Shown: positions 16,206 to 26,273, counted from the first letter of the stretch. The stretch is 64,000 bases of DNA from Gracilimonas sp040117685 (GCF_040117685.2 NZ_JBEDYP020000011.1:1-64000), one strand, 5' to 3'. Made by a program: numbers and translations. The notes: a model not told the origin generated them from the letters alone.

Positions 16206-18918
16206 TTAGCTCTCAGCTTTGCTTTTCTTAAGGTAATCAAGCAGTACCGTATGCAAGATTCCACCGTTTCGGTAGTAATCTACCTCAACCGGTGTATCGA
16301 TTCTGCAATCGGTCATAAATTCAACAACTTCACCATTGGTTTTGGTTGCCGTAACTTTTATCTCGTCACGGGCTTTCACATTGTCATCCACGTGAATGTC
16401 GAATGTTTCCGAACCATCTAAACCAAGAGTGTCAGCACTTTCGCCTTCTTTAAACTGAAGGGGAAGTACACCCATTTGAATAAGGTTTGATCGGTGAATA
16501 CGCTCATAGGAAGTCGCAATTACCGTTTTGATTCCAAGCAGCGCGGTTCCTTTTTGCAGCCCAGTCGCGGGATGAACCCGTTCCGTATTGCTTACCGGCT
16601 AAGGCAACCAGCGGTGTATTGGTTTCTTTGTATTTCAATGATGCATCATAAATGGTAGTGATCTCATCATTCGGGAAATAATTGGTGAAACCGCCCTCTT
16701 TACCCGGTGCCAGCTGATTCTTAAACCGAACATTGGCAAAGGTACCGCGTGTCATAACCCGGTCGTTTCCACGGCGTGAACCATAAGAGTTGAAGTCTTT
16801 CTTCTCTACTCCGTGCTCTTTCAGATAAATACCTGCGGGAGCGTCTTCCTTAATATTACCGGCCGGAGAAATATGATCGGTGGTAATAGAATCTCCAACT
16901 TTCACCAGAGCTCTTGCCCCTTTAATAGGCTTGATAGGCTCCGGCTCCTCATTCATATCCATAAAGAATGGAGGTTCCTGAATGTAAGTTGATTCCTCAC
17001 TCCAGTTGAATAAGTCGCCACCGGATACCGGAATTTCTTCCCAGGTTGGTGATTCAAAGATATCGCCGTACATCTTCTCAAAGAGTTCCGGACGTATAGC
17101 TGCATCCAGGTGTTCGGCAATCTCTGCCGTTGTAGGCCAGATGTCTTTCAGGTACACATCATTGCCGTCTTTGTCTTTACCTAATGGCTCAGTGGCAAGA
17201 TCAATATCCACACTACCGGCCAGCGCATAAGCTACTACCAATGGAGGTGAAGCCAGGTAATTCGCTTTCACCCATGGGTGAATTCGGCCTTCAAAGTTAC
17301 GGTTTCCGGAAAGAACACCGGCCGCAATTAAATCACCTTCTTTAATGGCTTTTTCAACCGGCTCGGGCAGCGGACCTGAGTTACCGATACAAGTTGTACA
17401 CCCATATCCTACCAGGTTAAAGCCAAGCTTATCCATGTACTCGGTCAAACCTGCTTCTTTCAGGTACTCAGTTACTACTCTTGAACCGGGAGCCAGTGAT
17501 GTTTTCACATAAGCCGGCACTTCCAGTCCTTTTTCGTAGGCTTTCTTAGCCACAATTCCCGCACCCAGCATTACGCTTGGGTTGGAGGTGTTGGTACAAG
17601 ATGTAATAGCGGCAATAACCACATCACCGTGCTTCATCTCAATTTCCTGCCCGTTTTTGTATACACCTTTGTTGGCCAGCTTCTCCTGGGCAAGGTTGAA
17701 GCCCATTGTTGGGTTGTCGCTGGTCAGTGAGCTTTCGAACGCCTTCTTCATATTGCCGAGGGTAATTCGGTCGTGAGGAAGTTTTGGCCCGGCAAGTGAA
17801 GTCTCAACCGTACTCAAGTCAAGTTCGAGAGTTGAAGAGAATTCCGGATCCGGAGTATCATCCGTTCTGAACAAGCCCTGAGCTTTGGTATAATTTTCAA
17901 CCAGTTGCACCAGCTCTTCGGAACGTCCGGTTCTTCTCATGTACCGCAGCGCCTCATCATCGATTGGGAAGAAGCCCATGGTTGCTCCATACTCAGGAGC
18001 CATGTTTGCGATGGTAGCACGGTCGGGCAGACTCATATTGCTGAGTCCGTCTCCGTAAAATTCAACAAACTTACCAACTACACCGTGCTCACGTAGCATT
18101 TGGGTTACCGTCAGCGTTAAGTCAGTCGCCGTTACACCTTCACGAAGCTTTCCGGTCAGTTTCATTCCGGTTACTTCAGGTACCAGCATGGAAATTGGCT
18201 GACCAAGCATGGCGGCTTCCGCTTCAATTCCGCCAACACCCCAGCCGAGAATACCAAGTCCGTTAATCATGGTCGTATGTGAGTCGGTTCCTACCAATGT
18301 ATCCGGGTAAGCCGTTGTGGAACCGTCTTCTTCTTTTCGGGTGAAAACACCGCGACCTAAATACTCAAGGTTTACCTGGTGAACAATTCCACGCCCCGGA
18401 GGTACCACACGGAAATTATCAAAAGCTTCCTTACCCCATTTCAGGAATTCGTAGCGCTCGTTGTTACGCTCCATCTCTTTTTCCACGTTGAACATCAGCG
18501 CGGCATCTTTCCCGAACATATCAACCTGTACAGAGTGGTCAATCACCAAATCTACAGGAACCTGCGGGTTGATGTCGGTAGCCTTACCGCCCATTCGTTT
18601 CATTGCAGAACGGAGGGCCGCCAAATCAACTACAGCAGGAACACCGGTAAAATCCTGCAGCACTACACGGGATGGTTTGAAAGGAATTTCACCCTGCGGA
18701 TCTTTGGCATTATAATTCGCCAGTGCTTCAATGTCTTTTTCAGTAACTGCGTATCCGTCAAATTCGCGGAGTACGGCTTCCAATAATATTTTTACAGAGA
18801 AGGGGAGCTTGTCAATACTCTTGTAGCCCAGTTCTTTCAGCTTTGGGAGGCTATGCAGATAGGCTTTGCCCGAACCGGTTTCAAATTCAACTCTGGTTTG
18901 CTTCAGTTTGTCGCTCAT
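16206..18918 (-). pseudogene. acnA: Aconitate hydratase AcnA, split by a 1-base frameshift
   Basis: TCA-cycle [4Fe-4S] enzyme that isomerises citrate to isocitrate. The first 800 residues (18918-16504) match AcnA/IRP-type aconitases: VLQDFTGVPAVVDLAALR, TDSHTTMINGLGILGWGVGG, and iron-sulfur ligands in ITSCTNTSNPSV and GYGCTTCIGNSGPL. Frame is lost after YGTGSSRDWAAK. The normal continuation (GTALLGIK..VIATSYERIHRSNLIQMGVLPL) is in the next frame and runs to the stop at 16206. One extra A in the A5 run at 16551-16555 explains it. As the only aconitase seen here and probably needed, a sequencing error is more likely than decay. Restored length is about 903 residues, normal for AcnA. Confidence 0.92.
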
Positions 18919-19219
18919 TTTTTACTCGATTTAGATTTTCTTTCTCCTAATGCCCAAAGGTACAAATCTTTTTGGGCTTTGTCTTTATCAAGTATCTATG
19001 AGATTTATTGAATCCGGTGATGTTTACAAGAAATAATATTATTGACACCATTACACTGGTTCCGCCGCTCCGCTGCGGAACCTCATTGTGAGGCTCCGCC
19101 TCAGGTTAGTTAACAGGGAATAGTGTAAAGATATGAATGCAGTGTTTGATGCAGAGCCTCGGGTGGGCATTGTGGAGCAGAGCACCCCAATGAGAAACAA
19201 ACTCGCTAAGAGATAGAAT
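18919..19219. repeat. Intergenic region with palindromic repeat units
   Basis: No credible gene. It contains two clean palindromes: 19058-19082 (8-bp arms GGTTCCGC/GCGGAACC) and 19089-19103 (TGAGGC/GCCTCA, 3-nt loop). Further GAGGCTCTGC and GGGTGCTCTGCTCC segments lie at about 19150-19195. All share an AGC/GGAGC core framed by self-complementary arms, suggesting a degenerate array of REP-like units. A 60-codon open frame on the minus strand here has no protein-like features. Confidence 0.5.
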
Positions 19220-21472
19220 CTATTTCGACTCAACTTTTAAAGCCACGTACGGTACGATGGGCAACTGATTAATTCCTCTCTGAGAGAATACATCATAATA
19301 GAACAGATTCCGTTGATCATACATGTTAATAGCCCCAACCTGAACATTCAGGTTAGCCGAGGGAAGCTGAAATTTCCGCTGAAGTGAGATATCAAACCGG
19401 TGAAAATCAGGCATATTTCCCTGAAAAGGTTTTTCAAGCAGTACCCTGGGTGTTCCGTACTCTTCGTTCACTTCAGGGACCCCTTCATCTAAATTGAAAA
19501 AACTGTCGAATCCTTTGGGCTGAGTGTAGGGTAATCCAGAACCATAGATCCAGTTCAGATTTGCTGAAAAATCCCCCCAGTCATAACCCAGTTGTATATT
19601 TAGCTGATGTCGTCGGTCGTGGGGTGGGTTGTATCGCTGCGCCTCTTTACCAAACCATAGCATGAAGTGATCCTGCGAAGTCACATACTGCGTGATTGAA
19701 TAACCATAACCTACCGCCGCATACAGTGTCTTATGACTGAAATTCAGCCGCGCATCAATCCCGCGAACGGTTCCATCCGCATAGGCCAGCTCCGTTGTAA
19801 ATTGCGCCACAGGATTCCATACTGAAATCGGAGTATCCTCAATGGTTTTGTAGTACCCTTCAACACTAAAGTCAAAACCGGTAGTAACGGTTTGGTTCCA
19901 ACCGAGCAAATAATGAGTAGTTCGAAGGGTTGTTTTGTAATTGGGAGGTAACATCCAGGCTGTAAAAGCTGTGCCGGCATCTCTTAAGTCGGCCAGACCA
20001 ATCATGGGTTGAATATAGATTCCGGCGGCTCCGTGAAATTTTGCATTAAAAACATCCGTGAAGTCTAACGAAAATCTGAATCTTGGCTCCAGAGTGCCAT
20101 TAAGCCGACTCATATAGGAGTTTGCAGCCAATCCGGGTTTGAGGGATAAATATTTCCCAACCGGAATTTCACTGTCCAGGTACAACCCGGTGGTTAAAAA
20201 AGATTCTTCGTTAGCATCCAAGGATGCGAACCGGTTCAAAATATCAAAATTCACTGTTCGGTAGTTGGCAAAAAAACCGTATTCAATTTTGATATCACTG
20301 ACATAGTTTACAAAACTAAGATCCAGGTTTGATTTCAGAATATTGGATGTTCGTCGGCCACCGCCACCACCACCTGCTTCATTTCTGAAATGAGAGACAC
20401 CAAAGTTCAGCTCCATAAATGACAGGGATGATTCCTGAGCTGTTCCAAAGCATCGGGTACCGGCAACCACATTACTCCATTTAAAATACTGATCCGAATC
20501 AAAATTAAGCTTCCCGCGGTCGTAGGTTCTCATTAAAAGAGCAGAACAACCCAGGCCTTCGTTATTGGTGCTGTTAAATTTCATCAGCTGACTGTTAAAC
20601 TTTAACGGCTGCTGCTCCTGTAAATACACATCGCTTGTCTCCTCAATTAAAGACCCGCGCATGGAAAAAAGGAGGGAGCTCTTGCCCTGTTTAACCGGCG
20701 TTTCCACAAATAGATCAGAAATAAAGGGACTCACCGAAGCCGACCACCCCGGTTCGTACAAGTTCCCGTTTTTCAGCCTCACATCCATCACCGATGAAGA
20801 CCGGCCGCTGTATTTGGGACCAAATCCGCCCGCATAGAAATCTGCCGATGACACTATATCTTCCGGAAAAACCGAGAAAAACCCGACAATATGAAAAGGT
20901 TGGTAAATCAGGGTACCATCCATTAACACCATGTTTTCTGCGGGTGTGCCTCCCCTTACAAAAAGCTGACCTCCCCGGTCGCCGGTAGCCAAAACACCGG
21001 GTTGGCTTTGAATATAACTCACCAAATCGGCACTGCCCGCCGGTGTAGGTGCCCGGCCAATGGTTTCAGGCTGAATACGGGTTTGACCGGCATTTTCAGC
21101 CCGTGTTCGGTCAGAAACGGTAACTTCGCCAAGCTCTTCACTGGAAGGACTCATCTTTACATTTTTAAGAATAGCGCCACCGTAATTAATTACCCTTATG
21201 GTATCGGTATAAGTTTGATATCCCACATAACTCGTCTTAAAAACATAGTCTCCCCGATCAATATTATTAATCTGATAATGCCCGTTGTTATCCGTTACCG
21301 TACCCTTGATAATTTCTCCGGACAGTGTTTGAATTGAAACGGTAGCACTTATCAACACTTCGCCGGTTTCCCGGTCGGTAATAATACCTCTTACTGCATT
21401 ATTTTGAGCATATACTTCTTTCAGTGGAAGCAGGATCAACAATAATAGAATACCTTTTTTCAGTTCCGACAT
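19220..21472 (-). CDS. TonB-dependent outer-membrane receptor with carboxypeptidase-regulatory-like domain
   Basis: 750 residues. Signal peptide to about residue 22 (LPLKEVYAQ), then a CarboxypepD_reg-like beta domain (GIITDRETGEVLISATVSI, GYQTYTDTI, residues about 28-105). A plug domain follows (LVSYIQSQPGVLATGDRGGQLFVRGG, near residue 150), then a beta-barrel. The barrel is short compared with SusC proteins (about 1000 residues), fitting smaller receptors paired with DUF4249-like lipoproteins. The next gene upstream (21510) is such a lipoprotein, 37 nt away, so the pair is one operon. The substrate is unknown. Confidence 0.9.
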   Translation of the reverse strand: MSELKKGILLLLILLPLKEVYAQNNAVRGIITDRETGEVLISATVSIQTLSGEIIKGTVTDNNGHYQINNIDRGDYVFKTSYVGYQTYTDTIRVINYGGAILKNVKMSPSSEELGEVTVSDRTRAENAGQTRIQPETIGRAPTPAGSADLVSYIQSQPGVLATGDRGGQLFVRGGTPAENMVLMDGTLIYQPFHIVGFFSVFPEDIVSSADFYAGGFGPKYSGRSSSVMDVRLKNGNLYEPGWSASVSPFISDLFVETPVKQGKSSLLFSMRGSLIEETSDVYLQEQQPLKFNSQLMKFNSTNNEGLGCSALLMRTYDRGKLNFDSDQYFKWSNVVAGTRCFGTAQESSLSFMELNFGVSHFRNEAGGGGGGRRTSNILKSNLDLSFVNYVSDIKIEYGFFANYRTVNFDILNRFASLDANEESFLTTGLYLDSEIPVGKYLSLKPGLAANSYMSRLNGTLEPRFRFSLDFTDVFNAKFHGAAGIYIQPMIGLADLRDAGTAFTAWMLPPNYKTTLRTTHYLLGWNQTVTTGFDFSVEGYYKTIEDTPISVWNPVAQFTTELAYADGTVRGIDARLNFSHKTLYAAVGYGYSITQYVTSQDHFMLWFGKEAQRYNPPHDRRHQLNIQLGYDWGDFSANLNWIYGSGLPYTQPKGFDSFFNLDEGVPEVNEEYGTPRVLLEKPFQGNMPDFHRFDISLQRKFQLPSANLNVQVGAINMYDQRNLFYYDVFSQRGINQLPIVPYVALKVESK

Positions 21473-21509
21473 TAGGTTATGCTGTTTTAATTAGCCGTTT
21501 GCGTCATCC

Positions 21510-22334
21510 TTAACAAGGTGGTTGCCTTGGGGTTAGTATAACTTCACGACGAGCTACGCCGGCCAGTACCCCCGTTCCGTTTTCAATATTTGAGATGACC
21601 TCCGGCAAAGCCACTTCAATCTCTTCCAGGCTTGTTGCATCGGGCCAACTGTCGGTAGCCGTCACTACTTCCACCGATGATCTGTTTATGACATAGTTAC
21701 TTGTTCCCAGCTCATCCCTGATAGCATTACTCCCGCGAACGATGAAAAAATACCCACCATCTGATGTTAGCAGGGTGTGATCCATCTGTGAGACTGAAAT
21801 TTTAACCTCCTGACTACACCCCATATCTGTTATAGGCTGTACCAGGTAGTTTACAGCTGCAACCACCAGAGAGTCCTGAAACGGTCCTGAAACCCGGGTT
21901 TCTCCGCTCCGCGTTACTACTTCAGGAGGTTCCAGGTAAGAAGGTGTCTCCAAAGTCACTCTGCTTTGCTCACCCTCCTCATTCTCAGCAATCAGGGTGT
22001 ATAGTTCATTTTTTTGGACAGAATCGGGCAACCAGTAATTCCACACATACGTGTCTCCGCTAAACCTGAAGAGTGAGTCATTAAGGATTACCGTCTCTCC
22101 GGTCGCTTCACGGATAAGGCGTACTTCACTTGGCGGCAACGAAGCATCCTGAGGCAGATAGGTTTCACCAACAGGCATTACACGCACCCATTGGGTGTCG
22201 CTGTGCACATCAAGCACTCCGTAGATAGAAAATACATCATCGGTCTTGTCGAGTGGCTGGAAGGTTTGCTCACAGCTTACGCTTACAAGAAAAAGACAAA
22301 CCCAGACAAAAAGAACCGATAAGGCTTTATTCAT
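21510..22334 (-). CDS. DUF4249-like lipoprotein, TonB partner
   Basis: 274 residues with a lipoprotein signal (VCLFLVSVSC, lipidated Cys near residue 21) and a beta-rich extracytoplasmic domain. The beginning (DDVFSIYGVLDVHSDTQWVRVMPVGETYL) and the later TYTLIAENEEGEQ-like immunoglobulin-type strand pattern match DUF4249 family proteins. These are routinely encoded next to short TonB receptors in Bacteroidota. It probably forms a surface lid or accessory for the receptor at 19220; the ligand is unknown. The gene ends in a cysteine-terminated tail (RQPPC). Confidence 0.75.
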   Translation of the reverse strand: MNKALSVLFVWVCLFLVSVSCEQTFQPLDKTDDVFSIYGVLDVHSDTQWVRVMPVGETYLPQDASLPPSEVRLIREATGETVILNDSLFRFSGDTYVWNYWLPDSVQKNELYTLIAENEEGEQSRVTLETPSYLEPPEVVTRSGETRVSGPFQDSLVVAAVNYLVQPITDMGCSQEVKISVSQMDHTLLTSDGGYFFIVRGSNAIRDELGTSNYVINRSSVEVVTATDSWPDATSLEEIEVALPEVISNIENGTGVLAGVARREVILTPRQPPC

Positions 22335-22452
22335 ATATATGTTTTTTGGACTCTTAAACTTAACAATTCAGATGTACTGCCGTGATAGTATTTAATTGTA
22401 ATCAGAGATACAATAAATTAACATGAATATGCAGGTATCAGCACTATTCATT

Positions 22453-22485
22453 TTTGATGTGCTGCAGGGAAATTGGTTATTTTTG
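22453..22485 (+). promoter_or_regulatory. Candidate promoter of the rplM operon
   Basis: TTTG at 22453-22456 is followed after 21 nt by TATTTTTG at 22478-22485, matching the Bacteroidota -33/-7 consensus. This would leave a 5' untranslated region of about 100 nt before the rplM GTG, long enough for an L13-type autoregulatory leader, though I see no clear fold. The call rests on motif and position only. Confidence 0.4.
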
Positions 22486-22593
22486 GATTTCACTCAAAGA
22501 AGTGAACATTTCTGCTTTTTTGATATTGATATCTACAAGAATTACTTCTATCTTATTCGACTTTCCAATTTGACGAAATAAAAGAGTTTAATC

Positions 22594-23037
22594 GTGGACA
22601 CATTAAGTTTTAAGACATACTCGGCCAAACCCAGCGATATTGAGAAGAACTGGGTACTCATTGATGCTGAAGATCAGCCATTGGGTCGCCTGAGTAGCGA
22701 AGTAGCAAAAATTTTGAGAGGTAAAACCAAGCCTACCTTCACCCCGCATATGGATACAGGTGATAACGTAATCGTTATCAATGCTGAGAAGGTGAAGCTG
22801 ACTGGTAAGAAAATGACGGATAAAACCTATTTCCGTCACACATTTTACCCGGGCGGAGAGCGATTTGAAACAGCAGCTGAAATGTTGGAGAAAGATCCGA
22901 CATCTTTGGTAACTACTGCTGTGAGAGGCATGCTTCCTAAAACCAAGTTGGGCAACAAGATTGCCAAAAACTTGAGAGTTTATGCAGGCCCCGTACATCC
23001 GCATACTGCACAAGAACCAGAAATCATTGAGCTTTAA
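22594..23037 (+). CDS. rplM: 50S ribosomal protein L13
   Basis: 147 residues, a core large-subunit protein that binds 23S rRNA early in assembly. Family features: WVLIDAEDQPLGRLSSEVAKILRGK near residue 20, VIVINAEKVKLTGKK near 52, and RGMLPKTKLG near 110. The start is GTG at 22594, giving MDTLSFKTYSAKP. It is followed 6 nt later by rpsI, the usual pairing. Confidence 0.97.
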   Translation: MDTLSFKTYSAKPSDIEKNWVLIDAEDQPLGRLSSEVAKILRGKTKPTFTPHMDTGDNVIVINAEKVKLTGKKMTDKTYFRHTFYPGGERFETAAEMLEKDPTSLVTTAVRGMLPKTKLGNKIAKNLRVYAGPVHPHTAQEPEIIEL

Positions 23038-23043
23038 TCAATA

Positions 23044-23430
23044 ATGGCACAAGCGAATTACATAGGACGACGAAAAACTGCAACAGCCCGTTTGTACATC
23101 AAGCCGGGTAAAGGCGAAATTCTCGTCAACCACAAACCCATTGAAGAATATTTTCCGGTAAAAGCACGCCGTAACATTGCGTTATTTCCAATGAGCGTTT
23201 CGGAAACAGAAGGCAAGTATGACATTAAAATCACCGTTCGCGGTGGTGGAAGTACCGGACAAGCCGGCGCTATTTCTCATGCTCTTGCACGTGCTTTGGA
23301 TGGAGAGAATGAAGATCTTCACGATGTTCTTAAAGGACACGGACTTCTTACCCGAGACGACAGAATGGTAGAGCGTAAGAAATATGGTCAGCCTAAAGCT
23401 CGTAAGAAATTCCAGTTCTCTAAAAGATAA
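23044..23430 (+). CDS. rpsI: 30S ribosomal protein S9
   Basis: 128 residues. It begins with the family GRRKTATARLYIKPGKGEI segment and ends with the basic tail KKYGQPKARKKFQFSKR that reaches into the ribosomal P site. RGGGSTGQAGAISHALARAL is near residue 64. It forms the rplM-rpsI operon; a 183-nt gap with a candidate RNA structure separates it from rpsB. Confidence 0.97.
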   Translation: MAQANYIGRRKTATARLYIKPGKGEILVNHKPIEEYFPVKARRNIALFPMSVSETEGKYDIKITVRGGGSTGQAGAISHALARALDGENEDLHDVLKGHGLLTRDDRMVERKKYGQPKARKKFQFSKR

Positions 23431-23509
23431 TTTCGTTATTCGTGAATGGTTTTTCGGGAAACGATTAACCATTCAACCAATAACAATTTCAACGAAACAC
23501 AATCACACA

Positions 23510-23581
23510 TGTGTGGCGACCCTGCGTTTGGTGTCCTGAGCTTAATTGACTCAGGATTAACGTTCGGGAATGACCCGCACA
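23510..23581 (+). promoter_or_regulatory. Candidate structured leader RNA upstream of rpsB
   Basis: A closing stem TGTGTGG (23510-23516) with CCGCACA (23575-23581) encloses a 6-bp hairpin CCTGAG/CTCAGG (23535-23555). The structure ends 32 nt before the rpsB ATG. CACACATGTGTG at 23504-23515 is a mutually exclusive palindrome, so two alternative folds are possible. Ribosomal protein S2 represses rpsB through its leader in some bacteria; an analogous role is inferred. The structure is seen by pairing only, without covariation support. Confidence 0.45.
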
Positions 23582-23613
23582 GAGGATTAACCTAAACTTA
23601 CATACTTATTACA

Positions 23614-24507
23614 ATGCCAAAAGCTGCATCAATACAAGACCTGCTTAAGTCAGGCGCACACTTCGGTCACTTAACCCGTCGATGGAACCCAAAAATGAAG
23701 GATTTCATCTTCATGCAACGCAACGGGATTCACATCATTGACCTGAAGAAAACACAGAAATATTTACAGGAAGCCCTCGACGAAGTTCAAAAACTTTCTC
23801 GTGCCGGTAAAACTATTCTTTTTGTAGGTACGAAGAAGCAATCTACCGAAATCATCAAAACCGAAGCGTTACGTTGCGGAATGCCGCACATCACGCATCG
23901 TTGGTTAGGTGGTATGCTTACCAACTTCAGTACCGTTCGCAAAAGCATTTCCCGAATGGAGGAAATTGAGCGCATGAAGACTGACGGCACCTTTGAAGAA
24001 CTCACCAAGAAAGAGGGTTTGATGCTGCAGCGCGAGCAGGACAAACTGAATGATACTCTTGGCGGTATTAAAAACATGGGTCGTCTGCCCGGTGCCATTT
24101 TTGTAGTAGATATTATTAAAGAGCACCTCGCTGTTAGCGAAGCGATTAAACTCCACATCCCGATCATTGCCATGGTTGATACCAACAGTGACCCGGATAT
24201 TCCAGACTACATCGTTCCTTGTAATGATGACTCAGCACGGACTATTCAGCTGGTAGCTACTCAGGTAGCCGATGCGATTATTGAAGGTACTGCCGAGCGT
24301 GAAGCACAGCAGGAAGAAGACGTGATGGAACAAGCTGCTGCTGAAGCCAAAGGCGACGACAAGGATGATGACGTTGACGTAAAAGACGCTGCCAAAGGAA
24401 CCAAACTGCGTTCCCGCCGCAAGAAAAAGTCTGACAAAAAAGACGACAACAAAGCTGAAAAAGCAGAAGCGAAAGCGGATGCTGACAGCAATGATGAAGA
24501 AGAATAA
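23614..24507 (+). CDS. rpsB: 30S ribosomal protein S2
   Basis: 297 residues. Typical S2 sequence: LLKSGAHFGHLTRRWNPKM near residue 9, RWLGGMLTNFSTVRKS near 92, and VVDTNSDPD(IP)DYIVPCNDDSARTIQLV near 187. The last 60 residues form a charged Asp/Lys/Ala-rich extension (EEDVMEQ, KKKSDKKDDNKAEKAEAKAD), absent from E. coli S2 but common in this group. It is 33 nt upstream of tsf, the conserved pair. Confidence 0.97.
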   Translation: MPKAASIQDLLKSGAHFGHLTRRWNPKMKDFIFMQRNGIHIIDLKKTQKYLQEALDEVQKLSRAGKTILFVGTKKQSTEIIKTEALRCGMPHITHRWLGGMLTNFSTVRKSISRMEEIERMKTDGTFEELTKKEGLMLQREQDKLNDTLGGIKNMGRLPGAIFVVDIIKEHLAVSEAIKLHIPIIAMVDTNSDPDIPDYIVPCNDDSARTIQLVATQVADAIIEGTAEREAQQEEDVMEQAAAEAKGDDKDDDVDVKDAAKGTKLRSRRKKKSDKKDDNKAEKAEAKADADSNDEEE

Positions 24508-24540
24508 AAATTTCCAACTCCAAAAATACTATTCAGAATA

Positions 24541-25374
24541 ATGAGCATTTCTGCTGCTGACGTAAAAAAACTTCGTGACATGACCGGAGCGGGTATGATG
24601 GACTGTAAGAAAGCCCTCTCTGAAGCAGATGGTGATTTTGACCGTGCTGTTGAAATCCTTCGCAAAAAAGGACAAAAAGTATCTGAGAAGAGATCTGACC
24701 GTGAAGCGAACCAGGGGCTGATCCTGAGCCGCATCAACGATGACAGAACTAAAGCTTCTCTGCTTGAAATCAACTGCGAAACTGACTTCGTAGCCCGAAA
24801 TCAGGAATTCCAGGATGATGCTGAGTCGTTCCTGAACGCTGCTTTCGAAAACGACATCGACAACGCTGACGATCTTCTGAAGATTGAGCTTGATGGGCTG
24901 ACCATTGAAAAGCACCTGGAAGAGATGGTGGGTAAAATCGGTGAGAAAATTGAAATCAACAATGTGATATTAGCCACAACTGAAGGCACACTGATTTCTT
25001 ACATCCACCCCGGAAACCAGTTGGGCGTACTGGCTGAATTTGATGGCGACCTTACCGACGAAGAAATCGGTAAAGATGTAGCTATGCAGGTTGCAGCAAT
25101 GAAGCCTCTTTCTGTTACCCGCGACGGCGTTGATTCTTCTCTGGTAGAAAAAGAGCTTGAGATTGCTAAAGAGCAACTTCTGAACGAAGGCAAGCCTGAG
25201 CACATCGCTGAGCAAGCGGCTAAAGGAAAACTTCGCCGCTTCTATGAAGAACGTGTTCTTCTGGAGCAGAAGTTTGTGAAAGATAACAGCGTTTCCGTTC
25301 AGCAGTACCTGGAGCAAAATGATGCTCCCCTGGTGAAGTCCTTTCACCGGCTGCAACTCGGCGAAAACGACTAA
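24541..25374 (+). CDS. tsf: Elongation factor Ts
   Basis: 277-residue guanine-nucleotide exchange factor for EF-Tu. The N-terminal UBA-like module has VKKLRDMTGAGMMDCKKALSEADGD, the core has LEINCETDFVARNQEF near residue 78, and the end KDNSVSVQQYLEQ is typical. It follows rpsB and is closed by the terminator at 25392-25421. Confidence 0.97.
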   Translation: MSISAADVKKLRDMTGAGMMDCKKALSEADGDFDRAVEILRKKGQKVSEKRSDREANQGLILSRINDDRTKASLLEINCETDFVARNQEFQDDAESFLNAAFENDIDNADDLLKIELDGLTIEKHLEEMVGKIGEKIEINNVILATTEGTLISYIHPGNQLGVLAEFDGDLTDEEIGKDVAMQVAAMKPLSVTRDGVDSSLVEKELEIAKEQLLNEGKPEHIAEQAAKGKLRRFYEERVLLEQKFVKDNSVSVQQYLEQNDAPLVKSFHRLQLGEND

Positions 25375-25391
25375 TAAATTTTCTTTACATT

Positions 25392-25421
25392 AAGGCTGTC
25401 AAAATTGACAGCCTTTTTTTT
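25392..25421 (+). terminator. Rho-independent terminator after tsf
   Basis: A hairpin with arms AAGGCTGTCAA / TTGACAGCCTT and a 2-nt loop is followed by a run of eight T residues, starting 18 nt after the tsf stop. It probably insulates rpsB-tsf from pyrH, which starts 28 nt later. Confidence 0.88.
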
Positions 25422-25448
25422 GTCTTATAATTACTAATCGAGGAAATC

Positions 25449-26168
25449 GTGGGAAATAAATATAACAGAGTGCTTCTAAAACTCAGCGGCGAAGCACTTT
25501 TAGGTGAACAGGGACATGGCATTGATGCCGATATTCTAAGTAGTTATGCAAAAGAAATTAAATCCATCCAGGAAGCCGGTGTTCAGGTTTCCATCGTGAT
25601 TGGCGGAGGGAATATCTTCCGCGGGGTGAAAGGAGCCACCCAGGGCATGGATCGCGTTCAGGGAGATTACATGGGAATGCTTGCCACTATGATCAATAGC
25701 ATGGCCCTGCAGGATGCCCTCGAACAAATAGATGTACAGACCCGCCTGATGAGCGCCATCCGTATGGAAGCCATTGCCGAGCCTTATATCCGTCGCCGCG
25801 CTATCCGTCACCTCGAAAAAGGACGCGTGGTTATTTTTGGCGCCGGAACCGGAAACCCTTATTTCACTACTGATACCGCCGGATCTCTTCGTGCCATCGA
25901 AATTGAAAGTGATGTGATCCTGAAAGGTACCCGCGTGGACGGAATCTACGATTCCGATCCGGAGAAAAACGGTGATGCTGAAAAGTTCGATACCATTACC
26001 GGGGATGAAGTCCTTAAACGACGCTTATCCGTGATGGACTTGACCGCTTTTACCCTTTGCCGCGAAAATAAAACCCCGATCATTGTCTTCAATATGAATA
26101 AGGAAGGCAACCTGAAGAAGATTGTGGTTGACGGTAAAGACGAAGGAACTACGGTAGTTTGGGAGTAA
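25449..26168 (+). CDS. pyrH: Uridylate kinase (UMP kinase)
   Basis: 239 residues of the amino-acid-kinase fold, phosphorylating UMP to UDP with ATP. Signature segments: VLLKLSGEALLGE near residue 8, VIGGGNIFRG near 51, GAGTGNPYFTTDTAG near 132, and the KGTRVDGIYDSDP loop near 157. The start is GTG at 25449. It lies downstream of tsf, as is usual, but frr, the common next gene, is not here. Confidence 0.97.
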   Translation: MGNKYNRVLLKLSGEALLGEQGHGIDADILSSYAKEIKSIQEAGVQVSIVIGGGNIFRGVKGATQGMDRVQGDYMGMLATMINSMALQDALEQIDVQTRLMSAIRMEAIAEPYIRRRAIRHLEKGRVVIFGAGTGNPYFTTDTAGSLRAIEIESDVILKGTRVDGIYDSDPEKNGDAEKFDTITGDEVLKRRLSVMDLTAFTLCRENKTPIIVFNMNKEGNLKKIVVDGKDEGTTVVWE

Positions 26169-26176
26169 TTTTTATG

Positions 26177-26263
26177 GAACACGGATGACACCGATTGAGC
26201 AGATGTTCGCTGTACTATAATTATAACCTGTGATAATCCGCAGTATCTGTGTTATCCGTGTTC
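26177..26263. repeat. Inverted repeat between pyrH and hutG
   Basis: Arms of 15 nt, GAACACGGATGACAC at 26177-26191 and GTGTTATCCGTGTTC at 26249-26263, match in 14 of 15 positions around a 57-nt loop. It lies between convergent genes and could act as a bidirectional transcription end or be a small dispersed repeat. Short ACACGGAT-type repeats recur between genes in related bacteria, which I recall but cannot check here. Confidence 0.6.
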
Positions 26264-26273
26264 AATTACGTCG

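Noticed and set aside
16206..16475. Separate small gene starting MGVLPLQFKEG
   Set aside because: It is the C-terminus of aconitase in the shifted frame; the Met is internal.
19051..19233. 60-codon frame downstream of acnA
   Set aside because: It covers palindromic repeats, and its residues are explained by the repeat arms.
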